This document shows, piece after piece, positions 31,679 through 36,245 of a DNA stretch of 36,245 nt. How positions within the stretch are numbered: position 1 is the stretch's first letter; each line of letters starts with the position of its first letter. The notes under the pieces were generated by a model, which searched no databases, had not been told where the DNA came from, and was given only the letters and a program-made list of their open reading frames with translations. Source of the stretch: an uncultured Eubacteriales bacterium (lineage in GTDB: Bacteria > Bacillota > Clostridia > Peptostreptococcales > Anaerovoracaceae); the NCBI GenBank assembly GCA_900320285.1, contig ONRQ01000015.1, positions 1 through 36,245 on the forward strand, given 5' to 3'. The position numbers and the translations under genes were made by a program.

Positions 31679-32836
31679 CTACTCTTCCTCAACAACCTCT
31701 GTTGCTGAATTGATCCTGACACTTTCAATGCCATTTAGGCAGCTCTTCTTAGCTTTATAACTCTCACTTGTAGCTATGACCTGTCCATTCTTAGCCTTAA
31801 GTCTGAAGCGATGTTCTCCTGCTTTGTCCATGTACATTTCAAACTTAGGATTCTTGCATTTTTCAGCATCTTCCTTCGTCTGATCTTCAAGTGCAGCAAT
31901 TGGTGCATTCGTCATGACACTCTTTATACCATTCATGCATGCTGCTTTTGACTTGTATACCTCGGAAGTTGCTATAACCTCACCGTTTATAGCTTTGAGA
32001 TCAAACTTTAATCCAGTGTTTGTCTTCCTTATTATATACTTCCCTAGTCTTTCCAACTCGTCCGTTTCAGCAGTCTCTTCAATAAGAGATGTTTCAGCTG
32101 CAGCATCAGCAATCATCTCTGGTACTTCTTCAGCAACTGCGTCTGCTTCAATGATATCAGGTATTACATCATCTATGTCTTCGAGTTCTTCCCCAACGGC
32201 AAAATTACCTTTAATAAACATATTATAAGCTCTGTTCGCAATTGCTTTCGTTTCAGCGAAATCCATTCCTCCGTTGATAGCCGCACCCACGCCCGGAATC
32301 ATCTTTCCAAGGTTAATAAGACCTTTCTCACCAAACTTGGTAATAAATCTGAAACCTAACCGCTGATTGATTTTTGTAAGAACTTTACCTGGAATCTTCT
32401 CAATAGCAACTTTGGCCATCTTATTACCAAATTGTACAGCAAATTTCTTAGTTAACTGGTTAACCGAAACACCTGCCATACACGCATAAATAAAGGTCCT
32501 TACCTGATCACTTTTCAGATCATAGCCACCCATATGTGCAGCACATGCTACCATTCTCATTTGCACATATAGCACACTACTGAGGTTTGCCGGGATAGCA
32601 ACCGGCAATGTAATCAATCCTCCAAAGCCAGTGATAAACCCCGATGTAGTGCATTTAGCTACCTGGTGATTAAGCATAGACTTGGCAGCTTTATTGATAT
32701 CCTTATGTTTAGTAAGGTAATCATCAGCCATATCCTCAACAGAAGAATTGACTTTAGGTATTCCATCACAGGCTTTAATATATATTTCATCAAGGATCTT
32801 CAATATATTATCTTCATTTATTATTGCTTTAGCCAT
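31679..32836 (-). CDS. EcsC-family protein fused to two DUF1508 (YegP) domains
   Basis: 385 residues. Residues about 1-215: EcsC-like domain (F-I-T-G-F-G-G-L-I-T-L-P-V-A-I-P-A-N near 68-85, hydrophobic A-C-M-A-G-V-S-V near 113-120, G-K-M-I-P-G-V-G-A-A-I-N-G). Residues about 216-262: acidic linker with many A, E, D. Residues 264-312 and 331-380: tandem DUF1508 domains (each with K-A-x-N-G-E/Q-V-I-A-T-S-E, then N-G-I-x-S-V). AGGAGAAG upstream. EcsC-type proteins are of unsettled role; DUF1508 occurs as a small tandem-repeat protein in many bacteria. I know of no demonstrated function for this fusion. A remnant of the same tail lies at 30905-30990. Confidence 0.85.
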   Translation of the reverse strand: MAKAIINEDNILKILDEIYIKACDGIPKVNSSVEDMADDYLTKHKDINKAAKSMLNHQVAKCTTSGFITGFGGLITLPVAIPANLSSVLYVQMRMVACAAHMGGYDLKSDQVRTFIYACMAGVSVNQLTKKFAVQFGNKMAKVAIEKIPGKVLTKINQRLGFRFITKFGEKGLINLGKMIPGVGAAINGGMDFAETKAIANRAYNMFIKGNFAVGEELEDIDDVIPDIIEADAVAEEVPEMIADAAAETSLIEETAETDELERLGKYIIRKTNTGLKFDLKAINGEVIATSEVYKSKAACMNGIKSVMTNAPIAALEDQTKEDAEKCKNPKFEMYMDKAGEHRFRLKAKNGQVIATSESYKAKKSCLNGIESVRINSATEVVEEE

Positions 32837-33090
32837 TGAACTTCTCCTGTCACATCATTTCTGCTTTATAGTTAGTTGATTGTCGGATAAAAAACGCTGC
32901 TAAAAATTTTTTCCTGCTTAAGTAATACCAGTACTCTAGTTCATACGCTCCCACAAAAAATCTCTACATTTTTATAATACTACAAAATGAACTCTTATGC
33001 CGTCCTAATTAATGGACTGCGGCCGCTAATCTTGGTTTTTCAACCGTTTTTCAACGATTTTATAAGCTCACTATTGTGCTGGCGGTGTTA
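32837..33090. other. AT-rich leader of the EcsC fusion gene with direct repeats
   Basis: No gene seen. Bases 33035-33044 and 33046-33055 are two copies of GTTTTTCAAC spaced by 11 nt, close to the 3' end of the tRNA-like gene. Such short direct repeats near an integrase are often arm-type binding sites. The region also has AAAAATTTTTT (32901-32912 area) and weak -10-like boxes for the EcsC gene. Confidence 0.45.
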
Positions 33091-33168
33091 TGGTGCTCCC
33101 GACCGGATTCGAACCGGCACTTGAAGGATTTGAAATCCATTTCCTCTGCCTCATTGGGATACAGGAGC
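33091..33168 (-). tRNA. tRNA-like gene, anticodon UCA, CCA encoded
   Basis: 78 nt including an encoded CCA (33093-33091). Acceptor GCTCCTG/CGGGAGC (one T-G pair), T8 and A9 present, D loop with GG, D stem of three good pairs plus a C-A at 13-22, anticodon arm GGA-TTTCAAA-TCC with one T-T mismatch at 28-42, U33 and anticodon UCA, five-base variable loop, T arm GCCGG-TTCGAAT-CCGGT, discriminator A. UCA reads the UGA codon. The short variable arm and 7-bp acceptor are unlike selC. The mismatches and G21 suggest a degenerate or suppressor-type tRNA rather than a standard one. It sits between the EcsC gene and the integrase. Confidence 0.7.
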
Positions 33169-33197
33169 AAATAATGATTAAATGTGCCCATGACAAA

Positions 33198-33221
33198 AGG
33201 AGGACCTTTATCGATCCTCCT
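33198..33221 (-). terminator. Terminator after the integrase gene
   Basis: AGGAGGA (33198-33204) pairs with TCCTCCT (33215-33221) around a 10-base loop; on the minus strand TTT follows. It separates the integrase from the tRNA-like gene. Confidence 0.6.
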
Positions 33222-33256
33222 CATGTCTAAGCTAAAAGAAGTACATAAGCCAACTA

Positions 33257-34489
33257 TCAACTGATCTTCTTTTCTTCAAGATATCTCGACAGATCTCCCA
33301 TTGCTGTCTGCTCGAGTTCCTTGGTTATGTCTACGTATATATTCATTGTGGTACTTATATCCGTATGTCCCAGGACTCCCTGGATCACTTTGATGTTCAT
33401 GCCGGACTCACACATGCGAGTTGTGAAGGTATGCCTGAATGTGTGGCAGCTGAACCTCGGCAGTAGCAGCGGCATATCATCGCCTTCATGGTTATCCCAT
33501 ATTTCATCATTACAGTCACGCATGATCCTCCAGCATGCCTTATTCAGAACTCCGAGATTGAGAACTTCTCCAAAGCGATTGCAGAATATGAAATCCTGAT
33601 ATCCGTCAACAACAGTTGTGCAGTACAATCCCTTCTCATCCTGCTCTTTCTTAATCTGCAGGAAAGCATTCCTCACCGAGTCCAGCATTGGTACTTTTCT
33701 CCGGCTGCTCTGTGTCTTAGGTGTATTGATGGCATATCTCTGTTTGTGATCCTTGTTATAGAAGACAAGCGTATGGTTCACGTCAATTACACCATTCTCG
33801 AAGTCGACATCCTCCCAGCGAAGCCCTGTGAGTTCACCTACTCTCAGTCCGGTCCCAAGGAATATCTCGATAATCGGCTTCCAGTGCCTGTACTCTTCGC
33901 TTTTATCAAGGTATGACAGGAGCAGTTTCTGCTGATCCACAGTGAGAGCGATCCTTTTCTCACTATCATACTGGTGTGAGGCTTTGAGCTCCTTCAGCGC
34001 ACCTGTCGCCGGATTTGTCCTTATATAGTTGTCATCGACTGCAAGCTGCAGCACCTGATGAAGGATCGTATGCATCGACTCTGCAGTTGCGAGTTTCAGA
34101 CCACCTCCGTCGACCATTCTGTTATAGAACTGTCTCACGTCTGACTTCTTGAGTTTACAGATCTTGCACTTGCCAATCTCAGGGGATATGAACTGAGTAT
34201 ACATATACTTATAGTTCTGGAAGGTGTTATCTTTGACACCCTTCTTCGTCCTGCACCAGACTCCGTATACATCATCGAGAGTGACGGTATCTGCATTGAA
34301 TCTGATTCCGTCTATACGGTCCATAGTAATCTGATCTTCCAGTTTTCTCAGAGCTTCAAGCGAAGAAGAATAAACAGATTTCCTCTTTCCTCCATTCTTC
34401 TGATACCTGAATTCATAAGTACCATCCTCGCGCTGGCGTTCTCCTCTTCTGAGGAGCCGGCCCTTACTGTCTTTTCTTTTGCCTGCCAT
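33257..34489 (-). CDS. Tyrosine-type site-specific integrase
   Basis: 410 residues, full length. Residues 1-50 form an arm-site DNA-binding domain like that of Tn916 integrases (R-G-E-R-Q-R-E-D-G-T-Y-E-F-R-Y); residues about 72-170 are the core-binding SAM-like domain; the catalytic domain follows with R216 in L-R-V-G-E-L, K258 (candidate), H349 and R352 in H-T-F-R-H, H375 in L-G-H and nucleophile Y385. Catalyses integration and excision at an att site. AGGAGGAGG precedes the ATG, 18 nt after xis. With xis and the accessory genes it forms the recombination module of an integrative element whose far end lies outside the window. Confidence 0.95.
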   Translation of the reverse strand: MAGKRKDSKGRLLRRGERQREDGTYEFRYQKNGGKRKSVYSSSLEALRKLEDQITMDRIDGIRFNADTVTLDDVYGVWCRTKKGVKDNTFQNYKYMYTQFISPEIGKCKICKLKKSDVRQFYNRMVDGGGLKLATAESMHTILHQVLQLAVDDNYIRTNPATGALKELKASHQYDSEKRIALTVDQQKLLLSYLDKSEEYRHWKPIIEIFLGTGLRVGELTGLRWEDVDFENGVIDVNHTLVFYNKDHKQRYAINTPKTQSSRRKVPMLDSVRNAFLQIKKEQDEKGLYCTTVVDGYQDFIFCNRFGEVLNLGVLNKACWRIMRDCNDEIWDNHEGDDMPLLLPRFSCHTFRHTFTTRMCESGMNIKVIQGVLGHTDISTTMNIYVDITKELEQTAMGDLSRYLEEKKIS

Positions 34490-34507
34490 AAGATTGTCCT
34501 CCTCCTT

Positions 34508-34921
34508 TTAAACCGAGAACTGCGAATCAAGGAATTCCGCGAAGCGTTCTCTCTTGATAAGTCTTCTTGTGCCATTCCAGATAACGAACTCGCAGTCCTC
34601 GTCGGATGTAAGTGCTCTGATCTTCGGTGTTCCCATGGAGAAATACTTTGCAGCTTCATCAATAGTAAGAAGCTGTTTTTCCCAAATTGGAATATCCTTA
34701 CCGTCGACATAGTATTTGATAGATGGTCCTGTCTCCGTCTCCGCAGCAGCTTTTGTCTTAGCTTTCGTTTCATTCTTCTCTTCATTTTCCACGAACTTCT
34801 CACCAAGTCTGGTGATCAGATCGTTATACTGCCTGTCGCTGAGGAGGCCCTCCTCCTTAATGCTTGATAGGCATGCTATCTGCATGCTCTGTATGAAAGT
34901 TTTCTCAAAATTATTATTCAT
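34508..34921 (-). CDS. Excisionase-like protein
   Basis: 137 residues. N-terminal 45 residues form a SHOCT-like helical segment, then a charged linker K-T-K-A-K-T-K-A-A-A, and from about residue 80 a Tn916 Xis-type MerR-like domain (I-W-E-K-Q-L-L-T-I-D-E-A-A-K-Y-F-S-M-G, then R-R-L-I-K-R-E-R-F-A-E-F-L). It should bend DNA and steer the integrase toward excision. AGGAG lies upstream. Gene order xis-int, both leftward, matches Tn916-like modules, although the N-terminal extension is unusual. Confidence 0.88.
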   Translation of the reverse strand: MNNNFEKTFIQSMQIACLSSIKEEGLLSDRQYNDLITRLGEKFVENEEKNETKAKTKAAAETETGPSIKYYVDGKDIPIWEKQLLTIDEAAKYFSMGTPKIRALTSDEDCEFVIWNGTRRLIKRERFAEFLDSQFSV

Positions 34922-34948
34922 TGCTTTTTCTCCTGTTCTATGTCATAT

Positions 34949-34969
34949 GTGGCATGCCTTGCATGCCAC
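34949..34969. promoter_or_regulatory. Perfect inverted repeat upstream of xis
   Basis: GTGGCATGC-CTT-GCATGCCAC: nine perfect base pairs with a 3-base loop, 28 nt upstream of the xis ATG. No T-run on either side, so it is more likely a protein-binding site or an mRNA structure than a terminator. Confidence 0.5.
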
Positions 34970-35052
34970 AATTTAGCCATTTCCGCGGGCACCGGTCAAA
35001 GGTGTACCGCCCGACATTTCCCCGAATCGATATCCTTGACAATCCGGTCCTT

Positions 35053-35391
35053 TCATGCCCAGATCATAAATCTTGCCTTGAGCGTCTTTATATATCCTCC
35101 GACCATGTCCATCGGAAGATTCATCTCTATTGATATATCCAGAAGAGTCTTTCTCTCCATGAAGAATTTTCTGACTATTTCTCGCTCTGTTTCTGTCATA
35201 TCTTCAAGAGCATCCTGCATATCCCGGTGATTGACTCTGCTCATCCACTCGCCATCATCATCCTTACCATATGTGACACCGAAGCCAAGTCTCCTGAGTA
35301 TCGCATCCATTACAGGAGCCATATCATCGTTTTCATCGTATATATATCCTGTCATTCTGATCATTTTTATCACCATGAACCTTTCTGTCAT
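35053..35391 (-). CDS. Sigma-70 region 4-like HTH protein
   Basis: About 112 residues if translation starts at the ATG overlapping the PemK stop as ATGA (35391); an ATG at 35376 is preceded by GAAAGG and is an alternative. Acidic N-terminal part (Y-D-E-N-D-D-M), then M-T-E-T-E-R-E-I-V-R-K-F-F followed by I-S-I-E-M-N-L-P-M-D-M-V-G-G-Y-I-K-T-L-K-A-R, which reads as a sigma region 4-like helix-turn-helix with a recognition helix. No sigma region 2, so it is likely a stand-alone regulator of the element rather than a full sigma factor. Coupled to the PemK gene, and xis follows 131 nt further on. Confidence 0.7.
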   Translation of the reverse strand: MTERFMVIKMIRMTGYIYDENDDMAPVMDAILRRLGFGVTYGKDDDGEWMSRVNHRDMQDALEDMTETEREIVRKFFMERKTLLDISIEMNLPMDMVGGYIKTLKARFMIWA

Positions 35392-35885
35392 TTCGCTGCG
35401 CATCGTGTAGCAGCACTGCGCCTGACTTCTTCCTCGAGTTTCTTCTGCCTTTTCCATTCTTCAAAAGTCTTCATGCTTTCTTTCTTAATGGCTTCTTTCA
35501 CTTCTTTGTCTTCCTTCGAAGCTCTGAGATCGAGAATAGTCTTAAGTCCTCGGTCGACACGGTTCATTGTCGCCAGGTCGAGTTGACCTCGTTTGTTCAG
35601 TATCCTGCTCTTATCGACGGTCCTGATCTGTTCGGCCAGGACCATCGATTTCTTTTCCAGCCCTATGACACCGGGCAGATTGATATGATACTTGTTCCCT
35701 CGTTTGTCTAGCTGACTGGTAATGAACAGGATTATGACTTCCGGTGAGTAAAAGTTGAAGTTATCCGAACTCACAATCAGAACAGGGCGTCCACCTTGCT
35801 GCTCCGATCCTGTAGTATCCAGCTCACCAATGTCATATATCTCGCTTCTCCGGAAAACTCTTTTTTCCGAATTCATTCGTTCCAT
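35388..35885 (-). CDS. PemK/MazF-family toxin-like protein, no antitoxin partner
   Basis: 165 residues from ATG 35885, chosen because GGAGGAAAT directly precedes it (longer frames to 35921 are unlikely). MazF-like SH3 barrel about 13-125: G-G-R-P-V-L-I-V-S-S-D with R33 and F-I-T-S with T56 fit the catalytic Arg/Thr pair used in family endoribonucleases. A tail of about 45 residues (E-D-K-E-V-K-E-A-I-K-K-E, then W-K-R-Q-K-K-L-E-E-E) is basic and coiled-coil-like and longer than in standard MazF. No MazE-type antitoxin lies immediately upstream; the only coupled neighbour is the HTH protein. It may therefore be regulated by that protein or not be an active toxin. Confidence 0.82.
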   Translation of the reverse strand: MERMNSEKRVFRRSEIYDIGELDTTGSEQQGGRPVLIVSSDNFNFYSPEVIILFITSQLDKRGNKYHINLPGVIGLEKKSMVLAEQIRTVDKSRILNKRGQLDLATMNRVDRGLKTILDLRASKEDKEVKEAIKKESMKTFEEWKRQKKLEEEVRRSAATRCAAK

Positions 35886-35961
35886 ATTTCCTCCAGATTC
35901 TTCTGCGTTATTGAAATACACAGCTTCCCTGCGGAGGTGTCTGCAGATTGATATGTAATAT

Positions 35962-36007
35962 AAAGCGGTACCTCAGAAGGCGCACTGCCCCCTGCTGGCA
36001 CCGCTTT
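35962..36007 (-). other. Long stem-loop upstream of the PemK gene
   Basis: AAAGCGGT (35962-35969) pairs with ACCGCTTT (36000-36007), with a GC-rich inner part. It lies about 77 nt before the PemK ATG; on the minus strand it is followed by ATATTACAT. Either a terminator of the upstream transcript or a leader structure. Confidence 0.5.
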
Positions 36008-36245
36008 GTAATCTTTTATCTATCCGCATTTGTCCACCACGCCCCCGGATCAGGGAATAAAGCAGGCGTGTGCTAGCGAAGCACACTCACGGGGTCACTA
36101 ACCCCACCGACGATCTATCGGTTTCCCCTCTTTGCCTGGGACGCTTTTAACGCACGGACTGAGACTGGGGAAGCGTACCATTATACCCATCCGGTGTCAT
36201 CGCGCTTGGCGAGGTGCCCCTCACTTGATCCTTCAGATGTTATCG
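36008..36245. other. Hairpin-dense region at right edge
   Basis: No gene seen, except a possible last 20 codons of a leftward frame ending with TAA at 36183-36181. Stems in sequence: CACGCC/GGCGTG (36038-36043/36065-36070), GTGTGCT-AGCGA-AGCACAC (36068-36086), GGGGT-CACTA-ACCCC (36091-36105), ACCGA-CGATCTA-TCGGT (36106-36122), ACGCTT/AAGCGT (36141-36146/36171-36176) and TCGC-GCTTG-GCGA (36200-36212). It looks like a structured RNA or an origin-of-transfer-like region and continues beyond the window. Confidence 0.55.

Noticed and set aside
33091-33168. selC (tRNA-Sec)
   Set aside because: Acceptor is 7 bp and the variable arm only five bases; tRNA-Sec needs an extended acceptor and a long variable arm. 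Only the anticodon arm is similar.

Overview
The window comes from a low-to-mid GC, Gram-positive strict anaerobe, most likely a gut or oral Clostridia (Bacillota). The class is inferred from gene families: a NADH oxidoreductase-fused flavodiiron protein, CBS/DRTGG pyrophosphatase, two-subunit Fe-S serine dehydratase, iron-dependent butanol-type dehydrogenase, strong AGGAGG ribosome binding sites and very lysine-rich secreted proteins. A family-level assignment (for example Anaerovoracaceae) is only a guess.

Left end (1-1102): a gene-free stretch holding a candidate small RNA on the minus strand (promoter, hairpin and terminator within about 115 nt), then a DUF4160/DUF2442 pair behind a promoter with an operator-like palindrome. 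Region 1139-3067 is a compact YtrA-type operon (GntR regulator, ABC ATPase, permease) read leftward; its promoter is covered by a 38-bp imperfect palindrome that should be the regulator's own operator.

Region 3150-13340 is housekeeping and redox metabolism: small membrane protein, iron alcohol dehydrogenase, GH13 alpha-glucosidase, Mn-dependent pyrophosphatase, FlK-like thioesterase, LtrA-family membrane protein, flavodoxin, and divergently a three-module NADH:O2 oxidoreductase (flavodiiron core, short-spaced rubredoxin, NADH:rubredoxin oxidoreductase). A gene-free block (13344-13677) follows with two tandem-repeat arrays, one made of 65-bp units that each fold into a hairpin.

Region 13678-16731 is a leftward nickel/cobalt ECF-type operon cbiMQO with a possible attenuator in its leader. 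Region 16769-21974 has a DUF5131 (radical-SAM-like) gene, sdaAA, sdaAB and a secreted CotH-kinase protein, all leftward and tightly packed. A rightward ATP-grasp ligase converges on an HSL-type esterase. YhdT and PanF (sodium/pantothenate symporter) form an ATGA-coupled pair behind a long structured leader ending in a terminator-like hairpin: a candidate cis-regulatory RNA.

Region 26917-30859 encodes secreted lysine-rich proteins and a small membrane protein. Right end (30860-36245): a decayed DUF1508 remnant, a detached MetRS C-terminal tRNA-binding domain, an EcsC-DUF1508-DUF1508 fusion, a tRNA-like gene with a UCA (opal) anticodon, and an integrase/excisionase module with a sigma-region-4-like protein, an unpaired PemK/MazF-type toxin, and a hairpin-rich RNA-like region that runs off the window. 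This end looks like one edge of an integrative element.
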